DNA from: Pelobacter seleniigenes DSM 18267
GTDB lineage: Bacteria > Desulfobacterota > Desulfuromonadia > Desulfuromonadales > Geopsychrobacteraceae
NCBI RefSeq assembly: GCF_000711225.1
Contig: NZ_JOMG01000004.1
Span: forward strand, 620,001 to 684,000
DNA length: 64,000 nt
Direction of reading: 5' to 3'
Below, piece after piece: positions 33,564 to 42,482 of the stretch (positions are counted from its first letter, which is position 1; each line of letters begins with the position of its first letter). The notes beneath the pieces were generated by a model, which was given only the letters and a program-made list of their open reading frames with translations, was not told the DNA's origin and did no database searches. The translations under genes and the position numbers were made by a program.

Positions 33564-34150
33564 TGACTCGAACAAGAGAATTGTTGAACCTGCCAAATAT
33601 CCTGACCTTATCCCGTATTGTTGCCGTGCCGGCAGTTGTCCTGCTGTTGCTTTTTGAGTCGAGGGAAAACTGTTTCTGGGCTGCAGTGGTGTTTACTGCT
33701 GCGTCCGTGACCGACTGGCTGGACGGATACCTGGCCCGGCGCTGGGGGATCGTGACCATCCTGGGGAAATTCCTTGACCCTTTAGCAGATAAGCTGATCG
33801 TTATGGCTGCCCTGATTATGCTGATCCCCCTTGATCGCGTCCCGGCCTGGGCGGTTTTCGTGATTCTGGCCAGGGAACTTATTGTCTCCGGAATCAGGTC
33901 GATCGCTTCGTCCGAAGGGATCGTCATTGCGGCCAGCAATTTAGGGAAATACAAGACCATCTTTCAGATGATCGCCATTGTTGGATTGCTGCTTCATTAT
34001 CGGTATTATTGGTTTTTTGGGGTAGAAGCTAATTTCCTTTACCCGTCAATGCACAATGCCGGCATTTTTATCTTCTACATTTCCCTGGTTTTGACCATCT
34101 GGTCCGGGTTGGACTATTTTTTCAAGTTTTTCAGAATCTTTGTTCGTTGA
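33563..34150 (+). CDS. pgsA: CDP-diacylglycerol--glycerol-3-phosphate 3-phosphatidyltransferase
   Basis: A 195-residue inner-membrane enzyme that makes phosphatidylglycerol phosphate. The CDP-alcohol phosphotransferase signature DG-x2-AR-x8-G-x3-D-x3-D reads DWLDGYLARRWG with GKFLDPLADKL. LNLPNILTLSRIVAVP at the N terminus is typical of PgsA, and there are four to six membrane spans. It begins in the stop codon of the transglycosylase gene. Length is close to the usual 180-200. Confidence 0.93.
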   Translation: MTRTRELLNLPNILTLSRIVAVPAVVLLLLFESRENCFWAAVVFTAASVTDWLDGYLARRWGIVTILGKFLDPLADKLIVMAALIMLIPLDRVPAWAVFVILARELIVSGIRSIASSEGIVIAASNLGKYKTIFQMIAIVGLLLHYRYYWFFGVEANFLYPSMHNAGIFIFYISLVLTIWSGLDYFFKFFRIFVR

Positions 34151-34204
34151 TTAACCTGCTGAAATTACACGGGAAAGACTTTTGTAAAAAAGAAGAATTT
34201 TTTG

Positions 34205-34234
34205 TTGACACTTGTCGAAGCGTTTTGCTATACA
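34205..34234 (+). promoter_or_regulatory. Promoter of first tRNA-Gly
   Basis: TTGACA at 34205-34210 and TATACA at 34229-34234, with an 18-base spacer, lie 31 bases before the mature tRNA 5' end. Confidence 0.75.
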
Positions 34235-34265
34235 TACACCCGCTCGACGCAACGAGCTCCACTGT

Positions 34266-34340
<75 letters not shown>

Positions 34341-34349
34341 TAAAAATTC

Positions 34350-34385
34350 AAGCGACCGGATCATTAATCCGGTCGCTTTTTTTTT
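34350..34385 (+). terminator. Terminator of first tRNA-Gly
   Basis: AAGCGACCGGAT pairs with ATCCGGTCGCTT across a short loop, followed by a T-run of about ten bases. Confidence 0.9.
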
Positions 34386-34578
34386 GTTGTCTGACGGAAT
34401 TATCCATGGGGCCGCGCTTGACTGTGTTTCTTGATCCCGGCCCATTGGCTTGAGGCAGAGCCTCTTTTAAACGGACAAGCTCAACCGGCAATAGCGTAAA
34501 TTTAAAATACCCCGGAGCCAATGCAAAGGGGTAGCCACCCCATTATCTGGAAAAGATCGGTTAAAGCACCTAAAGGTA

Positions 34579-34608
34579 TTGACACCTGTTGAAGCGTTTT
34601 GCTATACA
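34579..34608 (+). promoter_or_regulatory. Promoter of second tRNA-Gly
   Basis: TTGACA at 34579-34584 and TATACA at 34603-34608, 18 bases apart, copy the promoter of the first tRNA with a few substitutions in the spacer. Confidence 0.75.
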
Positions 34609-34639
34609 TACACCCGCTCAACACAACGAGCACCACTGT

Positions 34640-34714
<75 letters not shown>

Positions 34715-34723
34715 TCAAAAATT

Positions 34724-34761
34724 CAAGCGACCGAATCAGCGATTCGGTCGCTTTTTTTTTT
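34724..34761 (+). terminator. Terminator of second tRNA-Gly
   Basis: AAGCGACCGAATC pairs with GATTCGGTCGCTT and is followed by more than ten T bases. Compared with the first copy, stem positions differ on both sides so that pairing is kept. Confidence 0.9.
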
Positions 34762-34865
34762 ATCTTTACACCATCCGAGTAACCGTAACCTCTAAAATTT
34801 TTTTTGAACGGTCATCCCCATGGGCCGACGGAATGGAATCCCGAAAGAGGTTCTGTCGAAGGAAT

Positions 34866-35285
34866 TGGTTATCTCACCCCCATCCCGACCTTCCCCCATC
34901 AAGGGGGCAGGAGCATGACACTGTCATAATCCATAAATCGTTGGCAGTGTTGGGTTTTAGGCGAGTACGGGACGATATTCCATCAACCCGCGACTCTTGC
35001 AATTCCGCAGCCCCTCCGTCCGCCAATACGAGAAGCGAAGCTTTTCGTTCAGGCGCATTCGACGACGTTATGGTTAGTAGCGGCCATACTTCGTGATTAA
35101 ATGCAGCGGTGACCAACCCTGCCCAACTATCAGCGACCAGCGCGTAGCGATATTGCTCCCGAAACAAACGAAACTCCCGAGCAATCAAAAGGCCATTTTT
35201 TGCCATCTTTTTGTTGGCCTGGACAAAAAGGTGGGCGGCGTGCGGGGCCGAGCCCCCGCGACCTTGACTTTGATTTGGAGTTTTT
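34866..35285 (-). repeat. Dispersed repeat, inverted copy A (about 420 bp)
   Basis: On the minus strand this segment aligns along its length with the tandem copies at 47362-48329. Shared landmarks are GGTCGCGGGG(G)CTCGGCCCCG, a CTTTTTGT/ACAAAAAG hairpin, GCTCGGGAGTTTCGTTT, ATAGTTGGGCAGGGTTGGTC and GTCGTCGAATGCGCC. The end is a CCCCCTTGATGGGGG hairpin followed by AAGGTCGGGATGGGGGTGAG. A 110-codon frame is open on the minus strand, but the other copies break it, so I do not call a gene. It fills most of the gap between the second tRNA and the HDOD-GGDEF gene; the remaining bases show nothing clear. Confidence 0.8.
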
Positions 35286-35514
35286 TCTACTGAACCGAAA
35301 CAACTCGTTGCTCAACGAGAGAAACCGAAAAGCCTCTTTTTATCGACCAGTAAATATTTTGTATTTCTCACCCAAAACAAAACCAATAACCACTTTATTG
35401 GCATATCCAGATTTTATTCCTTGAACTGAGCAGTAAAAACGAAGACCATGGAAATCATTTCAGATATGTTAAGATTTGTATTTATTGTATGCGAACTGGC
35501 CGGAGGTTTGTTGC

Positions 35515-37044
35515 ATGGATTCCAGACTTGCGAGCAACAATGACGTTGACCGCCTTATTGAGGAGCAGATCAAGCTCCCTTCACCACCGACTATTGCTGT
35601 GCAGATCCTGAATACTGTGCAGGATGAAGCCGCTTCGCTGCAGGATTTGACCCAGATTATCGCTGCGGATCCGGCCCTGACGCTCAAGATGTTGCGCGCG
35701 GCAAATTCCGGCTTGTATTCGATGCCCTATGAGATTTCTACCATCGAGCGGGCGGTGAGTATTCTGGGGACCAATGTCGTAAAAAATATCGCTTTATCTT
35801 TTGTCATTGCCAAAGACCTGCGTGGAACGGAGAGCGGGCAATTCGATTTTGATTACTTCTGGAGACGATCAGTCACCACGGCGGTTGCTGCCGAACTCCT
35901 ATGCAAACTGCTCAAACACGACAATCACGATATTTTTGTCACCGCTCTGCTCCAGGATATCGGAGTTCTGATCCTGTTTTTGGGAAAGGGCAGCGAATAT
36001 AGCGGCCTGTTGGAAGAACGGATGTTGTTGGAAAGGACTTTGCGGGATCTGGAAAAGGCTAAATTCGGCTTCGACCACCAACAAGTCGGTGCTGCACTGT
36101 TGAAAGCCTGGGGGGTGCCCGACCGGATCTCCGAACCTTTAAAGTTTCACCACGAATCTGTCGCTGCTCCAGATTCATATGTGCAAACCGCACAGATTCT
36201 GAGAATTGCCGACCAATTGGCGTCAATTTACAGTGAGATCAACAGCGCTGAGAAGGTTCGTCATCTGCAACACGAGTTGTTTAGAACTTTTCGCTTCAGA
36301 CCTGACCAAGTCCGTGATCTGGTTGACGATGTTGCAACCAAAAGTGTGGAGTTCCTCGAGGCTTTCGATCTGGATCCTGGAGAGATCAAGCCCTATTCGC
36401 AGATGCTGCAGGAAGCCAACGAAGAATTGAGCCGACTCAACCTGTCTTATGAACAGGTGGTGCTGGAGCTTAAAGAAGCCAAGGAAAATGCCCAGAACCT
36501 TGCCAATGAACTTCGCGAAGCGGTGGCGCGCTTGAAGGAGCTTGTTTTTCGCGACAGCCTGACCGGCCTCTATAATCATCGCTATTTCCAGGAAATTTTT
36601 GAGCAGGAACTGGCCCGGTCTTTGCGCTATCAATCTTCCGTCGGTCTGCTCCTGTTTGATATCGATAAGTTTAAAGATGTGAATGATAATTTTGGTCACC
36701 CGGCCGGTGACCTGGTGTTGATGAATATTTCAAAAGCAGTGCAGTGCGCCGTTCGGCCGACGGATGTCGTCGCCCGCTATGGTGGTGAGGAATTTGCCGT
36801 CGTTCTCCCTCACACCAATCAGGCCGGCATGCGGGTGTTTGCCGAGCGGTTGCGGCGCAGCGTCGAAGGCATCGCTACTGTTTCCGAAGGTGTTGAACTC
36901 AGAGTGACGATCAGTATCGGCGGGGCCTGCTGGACCCTTGACCGCCCTCAGGTCAGTAAAGAGCAGCTGATTCATACCGCGGATCGGGCACTTTACATGT
37001 CCAAAAGAAACGGGCGCAATCAGGTGACAATTCTTGAGCCTTAA
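35515..37044 (+). CDS. HDOD-GGDEF protein (probable diguanylate cyclase)
   Basis: A 509-residue cytoplasmic signalling protein. An HDOD domain spans residues about 15-215 (IKLPSPPTIAVQILNTVQD, LLQDIGVLIL, LKFHHES), a coiled coil about 290-345, and a GGDEF domain about 350-505. The active-site motif is intact (RYGGEEF), as is the FDIDKFKDVNDNFGH block. An RxxD inhibitory site (RPTD) lies five residues before GGEEF, so cyclic-di-GMP synthesis with product inhibition is expected. The ATG at 35515 has GGAGG upstream; a start 13 codons earlier lacks one. It precedes the secretion operon but has its own terminator. Confidence 0.9.
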   Translation: MDSRLASNNDVDRLIEEQIKLPSPPTIAVQILNTVQDEAASLQDLTQIIAADPALTLKMLRAANSGLYSMPYEISTIERAVSILGTNVVKNIALSFVIAKDLRGTESGQFDFDYFWRRSVTTAVAAELLCKLLKHDNHDIFVTALLQDIGVLILFLGKGSEYSGLLEERMLLERTLRDLEKAKFGFDHQQVGAALLKAWGVPDRISEPLKFHHESVAAPDSYVQTAQILRIADQLASIYSEINSAEKVRHLQHELFRTFRFRPDQVRDLVDDVATKSVEFLEAFDLDPGEIKPYSQMLQEANEELSRLNLSYEQVVLELKEAKENAQNLANELREAVARLKELVFRDSLTGLYNHRYFQEIFEQELARSLRYQSSVGLLLFDIDKFKDVNDNFGHPAGDLVLMNISKAVQCAVRPTDVVARYGGEEFAVVLPHTNQAGMRVFAERLRRSVEGIATVSEGVELRVTISIGGACWTLDRPQVSKEQLIHTADRALYMSKRNGRNQVTILEP

Positions 37045-37122
37045 TCTGCGTTTGGCATATTCAGGTGTCTTATCAGTCTACAGACTGGTTCCTGATGCTG
37101 GTTGTCCCGCGTTTATAACTAT

Positions 37123-37169
37123 CAGGCTATTGAAAATGACTATCCATGGACTCAGTAGCCTGTTTTTTT
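37123..37169 (+). terminator. Terminator after HDOD-GGDEF gene
   Basis: CAGGCTATTGA pairs with TCAGTAGCCTG across an 18-base loop and is followed by seven T bases. Confidence 0.8.
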
Positions 37170-37331
37170 AACAGCCTTCTATTTATTTAGCTGATGAAAG
37201 ATGCTGATTGGATCGAAATTGATAATAGCTTTTGACTTTCACAGATATCGCAGCAATAATATAAAACAGCGTTATTGATGTTTTTTTCGAGTGAGTATGC
37301 TGGATCGACTTATGCCGGAATCAGAGTAATC

Positions 37332-38540
37332 ATGCCCACTTATCAATGTAAAATAGGAACCGTCGACGGACGTATTGTCGAGAAGGTCTATGAGTCGGGA
37401 TCTCGTTTTCAGCTGAAAGAGAATCTTGAGGACCAGGGCTTTCACGTTTTTTTGATTCGCCGACATTATTTGTCCTTTCTCGATGGAGGAAAGGGCAGGG
37501 CGGTGCGGCTGAGCGGTCGGCAGTTTTTGAGCTTCAACCAGGAACTGCTGGTGCTGCTGCGCTCCGGGTTATCGGTCCTGAAAATCTTTGACACCCAGCT
37601 TGAGCAGATGGAGGCAGGCCCGTTTCGTGATGTCATCGCTGAAATCAGGGAAGACATCCGCGGCGGCAGCTCCCTCTCGGAAGCTTTTGCCAAGCATCCC
37701 CGTTCCTTTTCGCCTCTTTACATTGCGGCGCTGAAAGCCGGAGAAAAAACCGGCGATCTTCCGGAAACCCTGGCGCGCTTTCTGGCCTATCAAAAGCGGG
37801 TCGAGGCCATTCGTGCCAAAGTCCGCAGCGCCTCGTTCTACCCCTTGCTACTGACCACCGCCGCCATTGTGGTGGTGATTTTTCTGATGCTCTACGTGGT
37901 CCCGCGTTTCAGCCAGATTTATGCAGACGCCAATGTGCAACTCCCGCTGATCACGCAGATTCTGATTCTTGTTTCAGATATTGTCGGGCGCTATTGGTAT
38001 CTGGTGATCGGTGCTGTGGTTCTGGCCATAGTGCTGTGTAAACCGATATTAAGAACGTCCCAGGGACGCCTGCGGATTGACGGGCTGTTGTTGAAGATCC
38101 CTTTCTTTGGTCGGCTGGCCATTGATTATGCCTTATCCAGTTTTGCCCGGACCCTGGGAACCATTTTAAACAGTGGAACCCCGCTGGTCGAAGCCATGAA
38201 AATGGCGCGGGGAACCCTGAACAACCTGCGCCTTGAACAAGGCATGATCCAGGCGATTCAGCGGGTTGAAGAGGGGTCTGCGTTGTCTGACGCGTTGGGG
38301 CGGACCGGTTACTTCCCCGCTTTGGCGTTACGCATGGTCAATGTCGGAGAAACCTCCGGATCGCTGACTGAAATGCTGAGTGATATCGCGGATTATTACG
38401 AAGCCGCTGTCGAAGCCCGTTTGAACCGACTGACCACGATGATTGAGCCGGTGCTGATGATGGTGATGGGGCTGCTGATCGCATTCATTATTGTGGCGAT
38501 GTACGTCCCGATTTTCCAGTTGGCCGGGACCGTCGCTTAA
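37332..38540 (+). CDS. Type II secretion inner-membrane platform protein (GspF/PilC)
   Basis: A 402-residue inner-membrane protein with two T2SSF domains (about 60-180 and 265-385). Typical blocks are FNQELLVLLRSGLSVLKIF, SLSEAFAKHP, LYIAALKAGEKTGDLPETL and SFARTLGTILNSGTPLVEAM. Hydrophobic spans include IVVVIFLMLYVVP, YWYLVIGAVVLAIVLC and MMVMGLLIAFIIVAMYV. It forms the cytoplasmic-side platform on which the E ATPase acts. I start it at MPTYQCKIG (37332), the usual family N terminus; a frame from 37278 would add 18 residues. It is the first gene of the secretion operon. Confidence 0.93.
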   Translation: MPTYQCKIGTVDGRIVEKVYESGSRFQLKENLEDQGFHVFLIRRHYLSFLDGGKGRAVRLSGRQFLSFNQELLVLLRSGLSVLKIFDTQLEQMEAGPFRDVIAEIREDIRGGSSLSEAFAKHPRSFSPLYIAALKAGEKTGDLPETLARFLAYQKRVEAIRAKVRSASFYPLLLTTAAIVVVIFLMLYVVPRFSQIYADANVQLPLITQILILVSDIVGRYWYLVIGAVVLAIVLCKPILRTSQGRLRIDGLLLKIPFFGRLAIDYALSSFARTLGTILNSGTPLVEAMKMARGTLNNLRLEQGMIQAIQRVEEGSALSDALGRTGYFPALALRMVNVGETSGSLTEMLSDIADYYEAAVEARLNRLTTMIEPVLMMVMGLLIAFIIVAMYVPIFQLAGTVA

Positions 38541-38698
38541 GCAGCAACTGTTGCAGCAGACAGTCGCAGGGTCCAAGAGAGGGCACTTAGAGCTTTAATT
38601 CATTGACTATTTTTGAGATCGGTAAAGTGTCATCTTCCCGATTGTTGATTGCATGAGTCCCTGGCTGGACTTATGCAGCTATCTGCTAAAGGACCGCT

Positions 38699-40417
38699 AT
38701 GGTGTTTCAGAACAGACAGATTGGACGCATCCTGGCAGATATGGGGGCGATTGCTCCTGCGGAAATCGATCTGCTTCTGGAAAAACAAAGCCAGACCGGA
38801 CAGCGTTTTGGAACGATCGGCGTTGAGACCGGGATGTTTACCGATATTGAATTGGCACAGGGCCTGGCCGAGCGTTTTCAGTATGATTTTATTGATCTGA
38901 AAGATGTGGCGCTTGATCCTGAGCTGGTGGCCTCTTTACCTTCCGATCTCTCCATCAAGTACAACCTGGTTCCCTTGGACCGGCATGAGAATACCCTGGT
39001 GGTGGCCGTTGCCGACCCGACCGACATTGCCGTGCTGGATAAGCTGGAGTTGCAGCTGGGTTGCCGTCTCGAGATTAAAATCGCCGCGCAAAGTCAGATC
39101 GAACGGCTGATCGAACGCGGAGCCGGTTCCCAGCGGGTGCTGCGGGAGGCCTCGGAAGATTTCAAGCTGCAGCTGATCAAAGAGACCGAAAAAGGGGATG
39201 AAGTTCTCTCCATTGACAAACTCACCGCTGATACCAGTCCGATTATTCGGCTGATCGATTCGACCCTGTTCGATGCCCTGAAAAAGCGCGCCAGCGATAT
39301 CCATATTGAGGCGACCAGTGACGGGGTGGTGATCAAATACCGGGTCGACGGGGTGCTTTACCAGGCGACGGAGACCATCGACAGCCGCTTTCAAAGCCCG
39401 ATTATTTCGCGGATCAAGGTCATGAGCGAACTCGACATCTCCGAGCGGCGCATTCCGCAGGACGGACGCTTCAAGGTCCGGCTGGGTGATAAATCCATCG
39501 ATTTCCGGGTTTCGATCATGCCGACCAGTTACGGTGAAGATGCGGTCATCCGGATTTTGGACAAAGAATCGATTGCGGCTGACATGAAGGGCCTGACCTT
39601 CGAATCGCTGGGCTTTGCCGAGCGGGAAATGGCGCGAATGCGGGCCCGGATTCGCGAGCCTTACGGCATGGTGCTGGTGACCGGGCCGACCGGTAGCGGC
39701 AAAACCACCACCCTCTATGCGGCCTTGTCGGAAATCAATTCCACGGAAGAAAAGATCGTCACCATCGAGGATCCGGTTGAATACCAGGTCAAGGGGGTGG
39801 TTCAGGTTCCTGTCAACGAGAAAAAGGGCCTGACCTTTGCCCGCGGCTTGCGTTCGATCCTGCGTCACGACCCGGACAAGATCATGGTCGGGGAGATCCG
39901 TGACCCGGAGACCGCGCAGATTGCCGTCCAGTCGGCGTTAACCGGGCACCTGGTGTTCACCACGGTCCATGCCAACAATGTTTTCGATGTGCTCGGGCGT
40001 TTCCTGCATATGGGGATCGATCCCTATAATTTCGTCTCCTGTCTCAACTGTGTCATGGCGCAACGGCTGGTCCGGGTCCTCTGCCGGCACTGCAAAACCC
40101 CGGTCACCTATGAGCGTGATCTTCTGGCGTCTTATGGGTTGAGCGAAGAACAATGCGCCCGCGCCAATTTTTATGAAGCGCCCGGCTGTAAAGAGTGTGG
40201 CGGGCTCGGTTTTTCCGGGCGCAGCGCCATTGTCGAACTGCTGGAGATGAATGATGACATGCGCGAGTTGATTGCCGCCAAAAGCCCGATCTCGGAGCTG
40301 AAGAAAAGAGCGCTGCAGAACGGCACCATCTTCCTGCGTCAGGCCGCGCTGGAAAAGGTTTTACGGGGCGAAACCACCTTTAAGGAAATCGACCGCGTCA
40401 CTTTTGCAGAAGGGTAG
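38699..40417 (+). CDS. Type II secretion ATPase (GspE/PilB)
   Basis: A 572-residue hexameric ATPase that powers pseudopilus assembly. The N-terminal MshEN-like domains cover about 1-150 (LGRIL-type GRILADMGAIAPAEIDLLLE). The motor domain has Walker A GPTGSGKTT, an Asp box TIEDPVEYQV, Walker B IMVGEIRDPETA and the His box LTGHLVFTTVHANN. A zinc-binding tetracysteine (CRHC ... CKEC) follows. It is 158 bases after the F gene. MshEN domains often bind cyclic di-GMP, which may link it to the GGDEF protein upstream; the N terminus here is not clear enough to confirm ligand residues. Confidence 0.95.
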   Translation: MVFQNRQIGRILADMGAIAPAEIDLLLEKQSQTGQRFGTIGVETGMFTDIELAQGLAERFQYDFIDLKDVALDPELVASLPSDLSIKYNLVPLDRHENTLVVAVADPTDIAVLDKLELQLGCRLEIKIAAQSQIERLIERGAGSQRVLREASEDFKLQLIKETEKGDEVLSIDKLTADTSPIIRLIDSTLFDALKKRASDIHIEATSDGVVIKYRVDGVLYQATETIDSRFQSPIISRIKVMSELDISERRIPQDGRFKVRLGDKSIDFRVSIMPTSYGEDAVIRILDKESIAADMKGLTFESLGFAEREMARMRARIREPYGMVLVTGPTGSGKTTTLYAALSEINSTEEKIVTIEDPVEYQVKGVVQVPVNEKKGLTFARGLRSILRHDPDKIMVGEIRDPETAQIAVQSALTGHLVFTTVHANNVFDVLGRFLHMGIDPYNFVSCLNCVMAQRLVRVLCRHCKTPVTYERDLLASYGLSEEQCARANFYEAPGCKECGGLGFSGRSAIVELLEMNDDMRELIAAKSPISELKKRALQNGTIFLRQAALEKVLRGETTFKEIDRVTFAEG

Positions 40418-40422
40418 AGGCC

Positions 40423-41352
40423 ATGCTGCGTCGTACATATATCGGTTTGGATATCCGCGAGCAAGGGTTGCGTGCTATGGCCATTCAACGGCGTGGCCAT
40501 CAATTGGCCCTGGCTGGCGCTCAGCAGGAAGCATTTGCAGGCCAGGTTCTGTCGGCCCATTTCAACCAGCTGAATATCCATGACGAAGACGGCTTCTGCA
40601 CAACGTTGAAGACAACCCTCGCCCCGCTGACCGGCCGCAATGAAAGAGTTTCCGTTGCGCTGCCGGACCGGGCCGGGCAATTATTCCTGGTCGACGTGGA
40701 AACCCCTTTCAACAGCCGCGCCGAAGGGGTGGAAGTGCTGCGTTGGCAGTTGAAGGATTCCTTGCCGGGGAAGGCCCAACAGTTCGCCCTCGATTTTCAG
40801 GTCATGGACGAACGTGAACCGGGACTGAAAAAAGTATTGGTCGCGGTGATTTCACGCGCCGTTCTTGCCCAGTACGAAGACCTGTTTGCCCGGGCCGGCT
40901 ATGCCGCAACCGTGATCGATTTTCATTCCCTCAGCCTGTATAACGCCTATCGCTCCAAAATTGATCTGGGGCAGGACTTTATCCTGATCGGAGTTGACGG
41001 TTCCCAGCTCAGTCTACAGGTGTTTTTCGATCGGGTTCTCAGCTTTTGCCGCTGTCGCAGCGTTGACATCGATCCGGCCGGGGTCTGCCGGGAACTGAAT
41101 CGATCGCTGGTGGCTTGCCGCAGCCATTTTACCGGGTTCGGCAGATTGCCGGTGTACCTGCATACGGATTGGGACAAGCAAGGCGAGCTGTTCGACGCGG
41201 TGGATGATGTGTTCGAGCAGAGCGTACAACTGCTGATCTCACCGGTCAGCAAGTTGCAGAACGGTTTCGGCAATCATCTCTCAGCGGAGCGCACCAGTGG
41301 AATGGTGGCCGCGTTGGGAGCGGCTGAGCGGATGATGAAAGGAGGCGCCTGA
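40423..41352 (+). CDS. PilM/GspL-like actin-fold assembly protein
   Basis: A 309-residue protein with the beginning of a PilM-type actin-like fold (YIGLDIREQGLRAMAIQRRG), a PPxxx-like surface region and the DGSQLSLQVFF strand. It lacks a membrane segment and is expected to sit at the cytoplasmic face, binding the N-terminal tail of the PilN-like protein encoded next. Sequence similarity is weak, so the call leans on gene order (ATPase, M, N, O, P, secretin). It begins five bases after the E gene; the next gene starts directly after its stop. Confidence 0.75.
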   Translation: MLRRTYIGLDIREQGLRAMAIQRRGHQLALAGAQQEAFAGQVLSAHFNQLNIHDEDGFCTTLKTTLAPLTGRNERVSVALPDRAGQLFLVDVETPFNSRAEGVEVLRWQLKDSLPGKAQQFALDFQVMDEREPGLKKVLVAVISRAVLAQYEDLFARAGYAATVIDFHSLSLYNAYRSKIDLGQDFILIGVDGSQLSLQVFFDRVLSFCRCRSVDIDPAGVCRELNRSLVACRSHFTGFGRLPVYLHTDWDKQGELFDAVDDVFEQSVQLLISPVSKLQNGFGNHLSAERTSGMVAALGAAERMMKGGA

Positions 41353-41901
41353 ATGCAGTTGACGATCAATCTGGCCAGCCGCAGATACCTGAATCGGCGT
41401 CTTTCCCAACTGATTTTCTGGGTCCTGGTGCTGTTGCTGTCCGGCATTATCACCTGGCAGGTCAGTTCTTTCCTCGCTGCACGGCAACAGGAGCGGGACT
41501 ATCGATCCCATCTGCAGGCGTTGCAGGAACAGCTGACCGGAAAACGGCCGGAACAGCAGAGCGCCGCGGGGCTGGCCCAGCAGCAGACCGCTTATGATCG
41601 CGCCGCAATCCTGTTGCAACAGGATGCGTTTCGCTGGACCCTGTTGTTTGACCGGATGGAACACCTGCTGCCCACGGGCATCAGCCTGCGCAGTTTTAAT
41701 CCCGATTATGAGAAAAACTCCCTGGTGCTGACCGGGGTGGCCAAGGATCTGTCCCGCTTGCAGGCTCTTTTGGATAACCTCCATGGCGCGGATTTTCAAC
41801 ATGCCTACCTGATCAATCAGGGCGAAGTCCAGGTCGATGACGGGCGGGGCGGCAAGCGGACCGCATTGAGTTTCTCCATCAATCTGGCGGGGGTGTTCTG
41901 A
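41353..41901 (+). CDS. PilN-like inner-membrane assembly protein
   Basis: A 182-residue bitopic protein. The N terminus MQLTINLASRRYLNRR corresponds to the conserved INLxxxR PilM-binding motif. One membrane span (about 18-40) follows, then a coiled-coil-prone segment (residues about 45-80) and a small periplasmic ferredoxin-like domain (MEHLLPTGISLRSFNPDY ... LVLTGVAKD). Its stop overlaps the start of the PilO-like gene by one base. Role: alignment of the cytoplasmic motor with the periplasmic ring. Confidence 0.82.
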   Translation: MQLTINLASRRYLNRRLSQLIFWVLVLLLSGIITWQVSSFLAARQQERDYRSHLQALQEQLTGKRPEQQSAAGLAQQQTAYDRAAILLQQDAFRWTLLFDRMEHLLPTGISLRSFNPDYEKNSLVLTGVAKDLSRLQALLDNLHGADFQHAYLINQGEVQVDDGRGGKRTALSFSINLAGVF

Positions 41902-42482
41902 TGCAGCAGAAATTTTCCCTCTTGCAAACGGTCTGGGAGCAACGGCGTGGTCAGGTGATCTGTGTCGGCGCTTTGCTGCTGGTGATCTGCGCCCTGGGAG
42001 CGGTCCACGGCTGGTCTGTCGCTCCGCGGCTGAGTGAGCTGCAGGATGAACAGCTGCGCCTGCAGAAGGAAGTCCGTGAGCGTCAGCTTGAATTCGCCCG
42101 TAGTGGCGTTCCGGTCTCCACCGCGGAACAGCTCAAGAGTAACCTGCAGCGTTTTCAGGAACTGATTCCGGCGATTAACCAGTTTTCCCTGTTTGTCGGC
42201 GAGCTGTTTTCCTGGGCCGATCAATCCGGTCTGATGATTCATCAGATCAGTTATCGGCCCGAAGGGGACGAGGCCATTGGCGATATCCGTTATGGTTTGA
42301 GCTTCTCCGTCGATGGTGACTATGGCGATGTCAAAAAATTCCTTTATTTGCTCGAGAATACCGACCGCATCCTGATTATTGAAAACATCTCTCTGTCCGG
42401 TCGGGAAGGGGCCGGGCGGGGCGAGGATACAGTCAGTTTGCGAATTCAATTGGCCACGTATTTCAGGGAGGAAGCGACATGA
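41901..42482 (+). CDS. PilO-like inner-membrane assembly protein
   Basis: A 193-residue protein with one membrane span (about 17-36, VICVGALLLVICALGAV). A periplasmic coiled coil (SELQDEQLRLQKEVRERQLE) and a PilO-type alpha/beta domain follow. It would form a heterodimer with the PilN-like protein. The gene overlaps the upstream gene by one base and the downstream gene by four (ATGA), typical of tight coupling. Confidence 0.82.
   Translation: MQQKFSLLQTVWEQRRGQVICVGALLLVICALGAVHGWSVAPRLSELQDEQLRLQKEVRERQLEFARSGVPVSTAEQLKSNLQRFQELIPAINQFSLFVGELFSWADQSGLMIHQISYRPEGDEAIGDIRYGLSFSVDGDYGDVKKFLYLLENTDRILIIENISLSGREGAGRGEDTVSLRIQLATYFREEAT

Noticed and set aside
34874-35206. 110-codon minus-strand frame in repeat copy A
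   Set aside because: The two other copies of the repeat break this frame with stops and shifts, so it looks like chance openness in a non-coding repeat.
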